Source of the DNA: Haematococcus lacustris
Lineage: Eukaryota > Chlorophyta > Chlorophyceae > Chlamydomonadales > Haematococcaceae
DNA length: 64,000 nucleotides
NCBI GenBank assembly: GCA_030144725.1
Contig: JASKMD010000018.1
Coordinates: 2,721,530-2,785,529, forward strand
Direction of reading: 5' to 3'
Under the pieces are notes generated by a model that saw only the letters and a list, made by a program, of their open reading frames with translations, was not told the DNA's origin and did no database searches. Each line of letters starts with the position of its first letter. Position 1 is the first letter of the stretch. Of this stretch, positions 31,646 through 42,700 are shown one piece after another. A program made the position numbers and the translations under genes.

Positions 31646-31940
31646 GATGCTGAAGCCTCAGCTGTTAACGCTGGTGCTAAGAGCGTTGCTGCTGAAGACT
31701 CGCCATGCTGATGCACTTGCGGGCAGGCTAAGACTCTGCAAGTGACAGGTTGCAGGGGACAAGTCGCAGGTGACAGGGCCGAACCTTTGAAAGGAACTCC
31801 GCAATATAGCAGGTGCTGCTGATACTCCGCAAGAGAGGGCGTCCTGAAGCTCCGCTGCTCTAAGCTGCGGGTTGGGCTGCGGGCTGGCCGAAGAAAGGCG
31901 ACCTCCGCGGTTATGCGAGCAGTCTCATCTGCACAGGGAT

Positions 31941-31959
31941 GATCGGACCACGGAAACCA
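31941..31959 (-). promoter_or_regulatory. Primer-binding site of the LTR element
   Basis: The minus strand reads ACA-TT-TGGTTTCCGTGGTCCGATC directly after the LTR. The TGG start and two-base offset are typical. The complementary tRNA 3' end would be GGACCACGGAAACCA; I cannot name the tRNA. Confidence 0.75.
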
Positions 31960-31961
31960 AA

Positions 31962-32493
31962 TGTAACAGTTGTTTTGCTTCGCCAGTATGCATGCTGCGT
32001 CCTGGTTTGAAATGCTGCCAAAGCTGCCAGAACTGCAGGTGACTCGCAGCTGCTGTTGTGGCTGCTGCTGTCCACATACTCGTCGTCTTCCGAATAGCGT
32101 AGAGTGGTAGTGTCTTACATAGTGTACAGTCCTAAAGGCAGCCAGCTCAACTCCTCCCCCACGGGACTCTAGACCAGAACAGAAGCTCAGCTTAAGAAGT
32201 AAACAACCCACACCTTGTCACACGCACGTTGACACCTTTCAGCCCGGTGAAAGCCGGCCCGGCACATCATCGCATGCACATGAACGGGAAATCCTACCAT
32301 GCATCCTAGCTACGAAACAGCTCTGTTGCACTCTCCCTCTGCCAAACATTGAGTACATTGGCAGGCAGAAGCAATCGTGCAAAGGCAGGCTCAGTCATGC
32401 AAAGCAACGCTACATGCAAACCAGTGCAAGAAGATGCAACAATAGTCTTGCATTAAGCTACGCGACAAACAAGCGTATGCGGAGAATGTTGCA
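31962..32493 (-). repeat. 5' LTR (element orientation)
   Basis: About 532 bp direct repeat of 28839-29368. Its minus-strand start is TGCAACATTC and its end is CTGTTACA. Confidence 0.9.
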
Positions 32494-32498
32494 CAATA
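32494..32498 (+). repeat. 5 bp target duplication CAATA, right
   Basis: Followed by catgtgttttgcgg, continuing the interrupted 56 bp repeat. Confidence 0.85.
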
Positions 32499-32531
32499 CA
32501 TGTGTTTTGCGGATGTAAGAGTCGATGAAAT

Positions 32532-32826
32532 AGTCGACATCTGTGCAGATGAAGCCACGACATCTGCACAGCCAAACCGCGAATGTAAAAGTCGACATCT
32601 GTGCAGATGCTATAGACAACATCTGCACAGCCAAGCATTAAATGTAATAGTCGACATCTGTGCAGATGTCGTCGTCAGCAGCTGCACAGATGTTGGTCGC
32701 GGTATACGACATCTGTGCAGATGTCGACTTTCCGCAGCTGCACAGATGTCGACTCCGCCTGCAGCTGTGCAGATGTCGACTAGCATCAGCTGTGCAGATA
32801 ACGGACATACGACATCTGTGCAGATT
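32532..32826. repeat. Right subterminal repeats (gtcgacatctgtgcagatg)
   Basis: About ten copies of cgacatctgtgcagatg, or its opposite form cagctgcacagatgtcga. This is the complement of the left array, giving inverted subterminal regions. Several copies keep the full near-palindrome. Confidence 0.93.
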
Positions 32827-32954
32827 GCATGGGACAGAAAATCGCGGCCTATTTGCGGCGCAACGGATGCACGGATTAGCGTAAGACTTAAACCGTTCGA
32901 ACGGCCTTCTGCTCCTCTTTCCAATGAGCTATGGTCGGTCCAATCGCGACCGGT

Positions 32955-32972
32955 CCTTGTTTATCATGAGTG
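32955..32972 (-). repeat. Right TIR of the 8.1 kb transposon
   Basis: ccttgtttatcatgagtg, the complement of the left end with two differences. TA and LINE sequence gggtggggcggg follow. Confidence 0.88.
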
Positions 32973-33152
32973 TAGGGTGGGGCGGGCTAGGCCTCGGGGG
33001 GTTGTCTGGGTGTTAGGGGACCGGGGGCTTAGGTGGTCTTGGTTGGAGTGAGGGGGGGGGGGGGGTGTTCTATGTTTCAGGTCGTCTGGCTGGGCTTAGG
33101 CTCGTGTGAGTGTGGGTAGTTCTGTGGGGATGGGTAGGGCCAGGGTGGAGGG

Positions 33153-36100
33153 CCTCTGCTAGCCTGGCCAGCTCGCTGGGGGCCTCTTGTGACAGCCCTG
33201 TAGTTGAGTTAGCAGGGCCCCGGGAGGGGAGGTTGAGGGTGCCTAAGCGGCAGCAGCCCGAGCAGGCAGCTCAGCTTGGGGAGGAGGTCGAGCAGCTCGG
33301 TCCTCTGCCCCTGCGGCCCCCGCTGGCCATCTATTCACGTGAGCCTCGGGTCCGCCTGCGCCGCCCGGGGGCCAAGTTGGCGTGCATTGAGGCCACCCCG
33401 CCCCCCGGCCCTCCTCCTTTGCCAGGTCCGCCTCCCATTCCCAGCCCACCCACCCTCCTTTACACATGCGTAGCCCGCGCAGGGGCAAGCCAGGACTAGC
33501 CATGCAGCGCCCGGGTGTGGCCGCCAGGTTCTTGGCAGTCACCCTCAACGTGCAGGGCCTTGCCCAGCCGCACAAAGTGCAGGCCCTGCTTGACTGGGCC
33601 GCTGAAAGCCCGGCGCAAGTGGTTTTCATTCAAGAGTGCCATAGGGCGGAGAGCGTGTGGCAGTGGGCAGAAGCCCAATCGGGGGCCAAGCCCGCCTGGC
33701 GGGGGCAGTGCTTTTACACTTCTTGCACCGGCAGCTCCCAAGGCTGTCTGCTTTTGGTCAAGCCCTCCACCATCCAGGCCATGGCTGTCAATCGCTTTGT
33801 GGCAGCCTCAGACCTGCCCTAGGAACGCAGCCCCAACAGCAGCCGCCTCTACCCTAGCAAGGCCACCTGCGTGATGCCCCGGGGGGAGGGAGGGGTGGGG
33901 CTTCCCGACCTGGGGGTCACTAGCACGGCCATGCTAGCGAAGATGCTGGCCCAGCTCTGGTCGCCCCGGGTTCGTCCCTGGCAGCCTCTGACCCACAGCC
34001 TGCTGGCAGACCCCTCCCACGGCCTAAGCACGTGGGTCATCACCGACCCCACCGCCACCCTCTCGCAAAGCATCAGCCCGCGGCTGCAAGCTCACGTGGC
34101 GGCCCTGGCTGAGCTCAAGCTGTTCCGTGCGGTGCCCCCCGCTAGCCAGTCCTTCTTCTCGGTGCTGGTAGAGCCGCTGTGGTACAACGCGCGAGTCCGC
34201 ATGAACCAAGCAGCAAGGGAGGCAGCAGCTGAGCAGGGTTGGACCCACGTCCGCCACGTGAGGGAGGCCCTGCATAGCCCCCAGCTGGAGGGGGAGGCCC
34301 GCTGGGCTGCCGACCTGGTCAGGGCTTGCCTCCCCGAGCCCTGGCAGGGCATGGTGGACCGCCTGCAGCCTCCTCAGCAGGAGTGGGAGTGACTGAGGGT
34401 TGGGCCAAGGGTGGGGTTTGTGATGCGGCGTACCCCCCTGCTCTAGCCCTCCCACTGGGTGGGCCCCAACGGCCGCCTCTACCTCCTAGACCCCACAGGG
34501 CAGGGGCCCCTAGGGACTTTCTGGGCGGAGGGAGGGGCGGCCTGGGAGCCAGCTGCGGTGGCCCGGCTCAACAAGCCCAGCTACAGGCTGAATCCAGAGG
34601 AGCGAGCCACCCACCTCCGCCCTCTACCCGCCCAGCATCACGTGGCGCAGGAGGAGGCTCAAGGGCAGGAGCAAGGAGAAGCCAGGGCGGTTGACAGGGG
34701 AGTGGGGCGGGCAAGGGGGCGGGGCGGGGTCAGGGGGCGAGGGCGTGGAGGAGGTGGAGGGCGTAGGGGCGCAGGGGGCGGGGCGGGAGGGCAGGCTGCC
34801 GACCCAGCTGACGAGGGGCCTGGCACCTGGCCTAAGGAGGAGTGGCTCTTGGGCCCCTAGGCTCACCTGCAGCTGGACCCTCAGGTGTGGGGCATGGGCA
34901 CCACCACCCTGCTGGACTTCTCGGTCAAGCATGCCAGGGTGCGCCTCCACCAGCTCCAGCGCGTCAGTGCCGACCCCCTCTACCCACCCAATGGGGACCA
35001 GTGGCCTGCGCTGTGGGGCGTGCGCCCCCCCCGGGCAGCGGGCGAAGCGGAGGTGGCAGCGGTGGCTGATGGGGCCCTGAGGGAGCTAGAGCTCAAGTGG
35101 GAGGCCAGCGCGCAGCAGGTGGCAGGACAGGGGGCAGCGGGGGAGCGGGAGCAGCAGGGCAGGGATGTGGAGGAGCGGCTCCCCGAGGAGGTGCAGGGCA
35201 GCCAACCGCCTCGCTGGCTTGACACCTCCGCCAGGGCGCACCCGCGTCCCTCGCCGCAGGACAGGGCGGCCGAGCAGGCTGAGCGGCAGCTGGAGGCCCA
35301 GCAGCGGCGTGGGGGCAGGCAGCCTAGTTGCTGAGCCCGCCCCCCGGGCCGACACCGTGGACCAGCTGGCTGTGGGTGTTCAGGCGGGCCAGCCGTGTGC
35401 GAAGGTGTGGAAGGAGCTGCTAGACCCCACCCTCCGTCGGGAGCACGTCATCGTGGCCTGGCGGGTGCTTCACGCCAGCCTCATGGTCGGGGCCTTGTGG
35501 GGTCACATCCTCAAGGGGGCACTTGCCCCGGGCTCGTCCACCTGCCGCTTCTGCCAGCCGGGGCACTTGGAGACCCTCACCCACGCCTTCCTACTCTGCC
35601 CCGCCGTAATGCCAGCCTAGGAGTGGATGCTGGACGTGTACGGCCGCCTCACAGGCACCCGCCCCCCCTAGGGCGACGCCATGCTGCTCCTCAGTGGGCG
35701 CCCCACCCGCGGCGAGGCCCCCCCCTTCCAGCCCCATGACAGCCTGCTGTGGCTCCGTCTGCGCGTGGCCTATCTGGGCGCAGTGTGGCGCCTCCGCAGC
35801 TCAGGAGCCGCTACAACCCTGCAGCCACAGCAGGTGGCGAGGCGGGTCGTGGAGGAGGTCATCTCCACCCTCACCACGGCTGTCAAGCGTGACTGGCATC
35901 GGGTGGGGAGGGACATCCGCGTGGGCCTCTGCGGCGCTGTGCCCTCCACCTGGTTCAAGGGCAAGGCCCCGGAGCTGGACGCTGCCCACTTCGACCAGCA
36001 GTGGCCCGAGGCGTCGGGGGTCTGGTTTGCCAAGCAGCCTAGGAGGGAGCGGTGGGGAGGGCAGGAGGGGGCAGAGGGGAGGGTTGGGGCAGGAGGAGTG

Positions 36101-36220
36101 GAGGAGGAGAGGGCAGCAAGGAGGCCTAGGTAGGGGGAGGGCAGGGCGCAGGGGGGGGGGAGAGCTAGTGGTTCGCCTCTCCTTGCAGTGGCCCGTCCCC
36201 TTCTCCGTCGAGCCAGCCTA
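33153..36220 (+). pseudogene. LINE ORF1 tail and ORF2 remnant, unit D
   Basis: The ORF1 tail ends in RVARAGASQD-like sequence at about 33499. The ORF2 start frame (33466-33822) has FLAVTLNVQGLAQ and VVFIQECHRAE, then the fusion VKPSTI/QAMAVN and TAG at 33820-33822. The same frame continues through 34392 (TGA), a TAG in place of Gln near 34444, and TAG in place of Trp near 34858. A shift of one base near 35320 moves to the finger frame (CRFCQPGHLETLTHAFLLC, about 35545), which has TAG at 35618-35620 (Trp) and 35669-35671 (Ser). The last frame, 35681-36133, ends in an early TAG. Confidence 0.86.
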
Positions 36221-36434
36221 AGCTGCAGGGTTGCTGGTGGGGGCGTAGTGCGTTCCTAGGGTGGGGCGGGCTAGGCCTCGGGGGGTTGTCTGGGTGTTAG
36301 GGGACCGGGGGCTTAGGTGGTCTTGGTTGGAGTGAGGGGGGGGGGGGTGTTCTATGTTTCAGGTCGTCTGGCTGGGCTTAGGCTCGTGTGAGTGTGGGTA
36401 GTTCTGAGAGGATGGGTTGGGCTAGGGTGGAGGG
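33153..36434 (+). mobile_element. LINE array unit D (3282 bp)
   Basis: A complete unit, from cctctgctag to the next cctctgctag at 36435. The 3' region contains a long G-run whose length varies between units (33052-33065 in X, 36337-36347 in D). D and E share private variants (aatggggaccagtgg, gggcaaggccccgg), so they are sister copies. Confidence 0.9.
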
Positions 36435-39400
36435 CCTCTGCTAGCCTGGCCAGCTCGCTGGGGGCCTCTTGTGACAGCCCTGTAGTTGAGTTAGCAGGGC
36501 CCCGGGAGGGGAGGTTGAGGGTGCCTAAGCGGCAGCAGCCCGAGCAGGCAGCTCAGCTTGGGGAGGAGGTCGAGCAGCTCGGTCCTATGCCCCTGCGGCC
36601 CCCGCTGGCCATCTATTCACGTGAGCCTCGGGTCCGCCTGCGCCGCCCGGGGGCCAAGTTGGCGTGCATTGAGGCCACCCCGCCCCCCCCCCCCCGGCCC
36701 ACCCCCTTTGCCAGGTCCGCCTCCCCTTCCCAGCCCACCCACCCTCCTCTACACACGCGTAGCCCGCGCGGGGGCAAGCCAGGACTATCCATGCAGCGCC
36801 CAGGTGTGGCCGCCAAATTCTTGGCAGTCACCCTCAACGTGCAGGGCCTTGCCCAGCCGCACAAACTGCAGGCCCTGCTTGACTGGGCCGCTGAAAGCCC
36901 GGCGCAAGTGGTTTTCATTCAAGAGTGCCATAGGGCGGAGAGCGTGTGGCAGTGGGCTGAAGCCCAATCGGGGGCCAAGCCCGCCTGGCGGGGGCAGTGG
37001 TTTTACACTTTTGGCACCGGCAGCTCCCAAGGCTGTCTGGTTTTGGTCAAGCCCTCCACCATCCAGGCCATGGCTGTCAATCGCTTTGTGGCAGCCTCAG
37101 ACCTGCCCTAGGAACGCAGCCCCAACAGCAGCCGCCTCTACCCTAGCAAGGCCATCTGCGTGATGCCCCGGGGGGGAGGGAGGGGTGGGGCTTCCCGACC
37201 TGGGGGTCACTAGCACGGCCATGCTAGCGAAGATGCTGGCCCAGCTCTGGTCGCCCCGGGTTCGTCCCTGGCAGCCTCTGACCCACAGCCTGCTGGCAGA
37301 CCCCTCCCACGGCCTCAGCACACGGGTCATCACCGACCTCACCGCCCCCCCCTCGCGAGGCATCAGCTCGCGGCTGCAAGCTCACGTGGCGGCCCTGGCT
37401 GAGCTCAAGCTGTTCCGTGCGGTGCCCCCCGCTAGCCAGTCCTTCTTCTCGGTGCTGATAGAGTCGCTGTGGTACAACGCGCGAGTCCGCATGAACCCAG
37501 CAGCAAGGGAGGCAGCAGCTGAGCTGGGTTGGACCCACGTCCGCCACGTGAGGGAGGCCCTGCATAGCCCCCAGCTGGAGGGGGAGGCCCGCTGGGCTGC
37601 CGACCTGGTCAGGGCTTGCCTCCCCGAGCCCTGGCAGGGCATGGTGGACCGCCTGCAGCCTCCTCAGCAGGAGTGGGAGTGCCTGAGGGTTGGGCCAAGG
37701 GTGGGGTTTGTGATGCGGCGCACCCCCCTGCTCTAGCCCTCCCACTGGGTGGGCCCCAACGGCCGCCTCTACCTCCTAGACCCCACAGGGCAGGGGCCCC
37801 TAGGGGCTTTCTGGGCGGAGGGAGGGGCGGCCTGGGAGCCAGCTGCGGTGGCCCGGCTCAACAAGCCCAGCTACAGGCTGAATCCGGAGGAGCGAGCCAC
37901 CCACCTCCGCCCTCTACCCGCCCAGCATCACGTGGCGCAGGAGGAGGCTCAAGGGCAGGAGCAAGGAGGAGCCAGGGCGGTTGACAGGGGAGTGGGGCGG
38001 GCAAGGGGGCGGGGCGGGGTCAGGGGGCAAGGGCGTGGAGGAGGTGGAGGGCGTAGGGGCGCAGGGGGCGGGGCGGGAGGGCAGGCTGCCGACCCAGCTG
38101 ACGAGGGGCCTGGCACCTGGCCTAAGGAGGAGTGGCTCTTAGGCCCCTGGGCTCACCTGCAGCTGGACCCTCAGGTGTGGGGCATGGGCACCACCACCCT
38201 GCTGGACTTCTCGGTCAAGCATGCCAGGGTGCGCCTCCACCAGCTCCAGCGCGTCAGTGCCGACCCCCTCTACCCACCCAATGGGGACCAGTGGCCTTCG
38301 CTGTGGGGCGTGCGCCCCCCCCGGGCAGCGGGCGAAGCGGAGGTGGCAGCGGTGGCTGATGGGGCCCTGAGGGAGCTAGAGCTCAAGTGGGAGGCCAGCG
38401 CGCAGCAGGTGGCAGGACAGGGGGCAGCGGGGGAGCGGGAGCAGCAGGGCAGGGATGTGGAGGAGCGGCTCCCCGAGGAGGTGCAGGGCAGCCAACCGCC
38501 TCGCTGGCTTGACACCTCCGCCAGGGCGCACCCGCGTCCCTCGCCGCAGGACAGGGCGGCCGAGCAGGCCGAGCGGCAGCTGGAGGCCCAGCAGCGGCGT
38601 GGGGGCAGGCAGCCCAGTTGCTCAGCCCGCCCCCCGGGCCGACACCGTGGACCAGCTGGCTGTGGGTGTTCAGGCGGGCCAGCCGTGTGCGAAGGTGTGG
38701 AAGGAGCTGCTAGACCCCACCCTCCGTCGGGAGCACGTCATCGTGGCCTGGCGGGTGCTTCACGCCAGCCTCATGGTCGGGGCCTTGTGGGGTCACATCC
38801 TCAAGGGGGCGGCTGCCCCGGGCTCGTCCACCTGCCGCTTCTGCCAGCCGGGGCACTTGGAGACCCTCACCCACGCCTTCCTACTCTGCCCCGCCGTGGT
38901 GCCAGCCTGGGAGTGGATGCTGGACGTGTACGGCCGCCTCACAGGCACCCGCCCCCCCTAGGGCGACGCCATGCTGCTCCTCAGTGGGCGCCCCACCCGC
39001 GGCGAGGCCCCCCCCTTCCAGCCCCATGACAGCCTGCTGTGGCTCCGTCTGCGCGTGGCCTATCTGGGCGCAGTGTGGCGCCTCCGCAGCTCAGGAGCCG
39101 CTACAACCCTGCAGTCACAGCAGGTGGCGAGGCGGGTCGTGGAGGAGGTCATCTCCACCCTCACCACGGCTGTCAAGCGTGACTGGCATCGGGTGGGGAG
39201 GGACATCCGCGTAGGCCTCTGCGGCGCTGTGCCCTCCACCTGGTTCAAGGGCAAGGCCCCGGAGCTGGACGCTGCCCACTTCGACCAGCTGTGGCCCGAG
39301 GCGTCGGGGGTCTGGTTTGCCAAGCAGCCTAGGAGGGAGCGGAGGGGAGGGCAGGAGGGGGCAGAGGGGAGGGTTGGGGCAAGAGGAGTGGAGGAGGAGA

Positions 39401-39549
39401 GGGCAGCAGGGAGGCCTAGGCAGGGGGAGGGCAGGGCGCAGGGGGGGGGGAGAGCAAGTGGTTCGCCTCTCCTTGCAGTGGCCCGTCCCCTTCTCCGTCG
39501 AGCCAGCCTGAGCTGCAGGGTTGCTGGTGGGGGCGTAGTGCGTTCCTAG
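36435..39549 (+). pseudogene. LINE ORF1 tail and ORF2 remnant, unit E
   Basis: A C-run change near 36685 fuses ORF1 and ORF2 in one frame to the TAG at 37109-37111. An extra G in the g-run at about 37171-37177 shifts the frame; reading resumes at 37185-37736, with a TAG in place of Gln. The longest frame, 37749-39029, mixes the post-RT region (RLNKPSYRLNPEERATHLRP, WAHLQLDPQVWGMG) with out-of-frame sequence. The zinc-finger frame 38455-38961 is intact up to the shared TAG, and 38971-39549 gives the C-terminal tail. Confidence 0.86.
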
Positions 39550-39568
39550 GGTGGGGCGGGCTAGGCCT
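36435..39568 (+). mobile_element. LINE array unit E (3'-truncated)
   Basis: Matches unit D until ggctaggcctc at 39568, where it is replaced by a short retroelement tail and then the inverted copy F. The last 150-180 bp of the 3' region are therefore missing. Confidence 0.88.
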
Positions 39569-39769
39569 CTGCCGCTGCTCCTCTCATGCCTCTTTGTTTG
39601 CCGTGGGTGCTAACTGTGGTCTGTGGCTACAGCTAGGGCAGCTTGGTGGGGACATGTCCAGCCTGTGTCCAACGTTTGGAGGTGTGAGCAGGCCGCGCCA
39701 CAGGCGGAAGCTCCTCCCTTATTGCACGCCGGTTTGTACCGGAGTAGTTTTCTTTCTTTCTTTCTTTCA
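39569..39769 (+). mobile_element. Short retroelement fragment with the RLE-LINE/SINE-type 3' end
   Basis: The last 90 bp (gtgagcaggccgcgccacag, ctcctcccttattgcacg, CCGGT-ttgt-ACCGG at 39729-39742, agtag, (cttt)n) match the 3' end of the RLE-LINE at 9462-9550. The first 110 bp match nothing else here. I found no target duplication. It sits between the truncated ends of units E and F, so it may mark the rearrangement that inverted F. Confidence 0.75.
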
Positions 39770-42700
39770 GGCGGCTGCTGTTGGGGCTGCGCTCCAGGGG
39801 CAGGTCTGAGGCTGCCACAAAGCGGTTGACAGCCGCGGCCATGGCTTGCGTCAGAGGAGCGGAGGGTTGCACAAAAGCCATTTGGTAGATGGACTTGGAG
39901 GCCAGGCACTGCTGTGCCACCTGCACCCGCCCCAGGAGGTTGAGGCCTTGGGGCCGCCAAGGGAGGGAGGCTGCCATCATGGCCGCCGCTGCCCCACCGA
40001 AGGCGGCCTCGCTGGTGGCAGCGTAGGAGGCCGCCCCAAGAGGGACCCCCAGGTGTCGCACTGGCACCCCCGCTCGGACAGCTGGGATGACCACCTCCGG
40101 CTCCTGCTCCCCACCCTGCTCCTGCCCGCCCTGCTGCTGCCCTTGCCCGCCACTTTCCCCCAGCCCACCCCCTAGCCCCTGCTCGCCCACCTGCCCCTGC
40201 CCGCCCCCTTCCCCCCCGTCACCCCCCCTTCCTTCCCTCCCCGCCCCCTCGGGGCCCGAGCCCCCCTGGTTACCCAGCCCGGGCTCTGGCTGGGCACACG
40301 GTAGGGCTGAGCTCTTGCTCACGCTCAGCGCAGGGCCCCCAGCGGCGCGGAACAGGCCCAGGGCCTCCACAACCACCTTCCCGTCTCTGACCCGATCGAG
40401 CATCACGATGGTGAGGTCGTCCGCATACTCCTTGGAGGGGAGCGCGGGGGTCAGGGCGGCCCTGTGCATGGCCAGAGGGCTGGAGGGGATGGTGGGGGTG
40501 CTGATGCGGCCTGCCAGCTGGAGCGAGCTGAGGTAGCTGACCAACGGCTGGAGCACGATGCACCAGTAGAGCGGGGAGGCCCCGCTGCCCTGCAGCAGCC
40601 CCGACGCAAGGGGGAAGCTGTCGGTGAGGTGGCCGTTGACCAGCACCTGGCTCGTGGCCCCCCGGTGCAGCAGCTGAGCCCAGCGCACATGCCCCTCCCG
40701 GCAAAACCCCATGGCCTCCATCGTGTCCTGGAGCAAGCCCCAGGACACGTTGTCATAGGCCCCCGCCAGGTCCAGCAACAACAGCTAGGCTGGGCTGCCC
40801 CGCTGCTGCAGGCCTAGGTGGAACTGCACGCTGTCGCTGATGTCCCTGCTCAGGATGAAGGCCGATTGAGAGGGGGACACGAGCAGGTCCAAGGGCAGCT
40901 GCAGCCGGTCTTCCACTGCCCTGGCCACCAGGCGCACGTCGCAGTTGAGGAGCGTGATGGGGCGGTAGCCGGCCACTTGGTCCCTCGGCTTGCCAGCCTT
41001 GGGCACGAGGGTGATGATGCCGGTCAGAAACTCAGCCAGCGGGGCAGGGTCAGTGGTGTCTTCCAGGGCCTCTCGCAACATGGCCCGCAGCGGCCGCCCC
41101 AGCTCCACCCACAGCCGGTCATAGACCTCCATGGGCAGTCCATCTAGCCCCGGGGCCTTGCTGTGCGCGCAGCCCTGCAGAGCCCGGCCCAGCTCCTCCT
41201 CTGATAGCATAGGGCTGCCATCGGGGCCCTCGGCAGCCCTGGCCTGGGTGGGGGTGAGGTGGGAGGTGAGGCTGCCCAGCAGCGTGGCGCGCGCAGCTGT
41301 GTCCACCAGCTTGGCTGCGTAGACACCGGTGGGCTCGGCAGCTGAGTAGTGCCGCTGGAAAGCCCTGCACGCTGCCTTCACCCCGGCCGGCGTGGTAAGG
41401 TCTGCTGGCTGACCTGGCTGGCCGGGGAGCTGGAGAGAGGAGATGAGGGTGGGGGTGTGCGCGGGCTGGTCGCGATGGTAGAAGTAGAAGGAGGAACGGT
41501 CGCCGTAGTACTGGTCGAGGACTGCGCTGGCCAGCAGGGATTGCTGGGCCCCCTGCTCCCTCGCCCCCACACCCGCCAGGGCTGCGGCCTCTCCCAGGTG
41601 CTGCGCCGCCTGCACCTCAGCCTCCCCCTCTCGCTCCACCCGCACCAGCTGCCGCACGAGGTGAGCCCTGGCCACTGCTGCCGCCTTCTCCCTGCGCTGC
41701 TGCAGGTCACGCTGCGCGCGGCGCTGGGCCCGCAGGAAGTGCTGGGCACGCATGGCCAGGCCCTGCTTGATGCGGGCCCACCTGGCCCTGTGCCCATCCC
41801 TAGGCAGCCCCAGCTGACTCGCAGCCTCGTGGTGATGTGCCTCCGCCTGTAGGAAGGCCTTGAGGCAGTCCAGCAGGTCAGGGTTGTCAAGGTGGGCGGG
41901 GTGCAGCTGCCAGGGAGCGGGGACGGTGAGAGGCAGGTCGGGGGGGCACACTGCCACTGACACGGGCCGGTGGTCGGTGGGCACTGGCAGCACCCCCTAG
42001 ATGGCGCTGTCCATCTGCCACTGCACCAGCTCCTCCGAGACGTACCACCGGTCAAGGCGCGCACCCGTCTGCCAACGCTCGCTGAAGTGGGTGAGGTCTC
42101 TCTTGGAGGGGTGCAGATGGCGCCACGGGTCCACCAGACCCCGCTCACCCACCAGCTGCCTCAGCTGCTCCGCCCCCTGGCCCCGGCTGCCCACCCAGGC
42201 CTTCCCATGCTGCGAGCCCTGCGGGATGCCCACTCTGTCCACGAGGGCTAAGATGCAGTTGAAGTCGCCCCCCATGAGGAGGAGGCGGCGGTCGGCGGCT
42301 GGCGGGAGGCAAGCGGGGAGGCACTCTGCGTAGAACGCTGGCCGCTCTGCCTGCTGCGCCGGGGCGTACACGCACACTAGGGACACCGGCCTGCCTGCGA
42401 GCTCCCCGTCTACCCGCAGTACCCGCCCCTGGGCCCTTTCTGCCTGCAGCTGCACCTGGGTGCACCCCTGGAGGATGGTGGAGGGCTTGACCAACACCAG
42501 ACAGCCTTGGGAGCTGCCGGTGCCAGGGGTGTAAAACCACTGCCCCCGCCAGGCGGGCTTGGCCCCCGAGTGGGCTTCTGCCCACTGCCACACGCTCTCC
42601 GCCCTATGGCACTCTTGGAGGAACACCACTTGCGCCGGGCTGTCAGCGGCCCAGTCAAGCAGGGCCTGCAGTTTGTGCGGCTGGGCAAGGCCCTGCACGT

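Larger units (their letters stand above)
29369..31961 (-). other. Interior of the LTR element, no gag-pol
   Basis: No frame shows protease, RT, RNase H or integrase motifs on either strand. The DNA has moderate GC, with several local repeats listed separately. A short duplication of acatgccagcctggca lies at 30301-30345. Confidence 0.7.
28839..32493 (-). mobile_element. Non-autonomous LTR retrotransposon (3.65 kb)
   Basis: Two direct repeats of about 530 bp (TGTAACAG...CA on the plus strand) are flanked by CAATA. The minus strand has a primer-binding site right after its 5' LTR (31962-32493), so the element reads right to left. The 2.6 kb interior has no gag or pol. It instead holds a foldback, 23 bp repeats and 95 bp repeats. 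This fits a LARD/TRIM-like element mobilised by another element. The LTRs differ by only a few changes, so the insertion is fairly young. Confidence 0.88.
24872..32972. mobile_element. 8.1 kb DNA transposon with CACTCA TIRs, TA duplication and palindromic subterminal repeats
   Basis: The ends are cactcacgataaataagg and, inverted, cactcatgataaacaagg: 18 bp with two differences. The insertion duplicated TA within a LINE unit. Repeats built on CGACATCTG-CA-CAGATGTCG lie close to both ends (25041-25335 and 32532-32826), mainly in opposite orientation. TA duplication suggests Tc1/mariner-like target choice, while CACTC ends and subterminal repeats suggest EnSpm/CACTA. No transposase is recognised. 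It carries nested insertions at 25350-26575 and 28839-32493, so its own DNA is only about 3.2 kb. Confidence 0.88.
23990..33152 (+). mobile_element. LINE copy X: 3' part, split by the 24872-32972 DNA transposon
   Basis: LINE sequence occupies 23990-24871 (from GVQAGQPCAKVWKELL to the 3' region) and 32973-33152 (the remaining 3' end, up to where unit D starts). The two pieces join without loss at a TA dinucleotide when the transposon is removed. The copy has lost everything upstream of 23990. Confidence 0.88.

Noticed and set aside
31285..32211. 308-codon minus-strand frame crossing the LTR and the 95 bp repeats.
   Set aside because: It crosses LTR, primer site and tandem repeats, has no domain, and its repeated part follows the repeat period.
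14911..32972. Regularly spaced repeats (15040-16310, 21518-22960, 25041-25335) as CRISPR-like arrays.
   Set aside because: The spacers are themselves repeated and variable in length, there are no cas genes, and the context is eukaryotic transposons.
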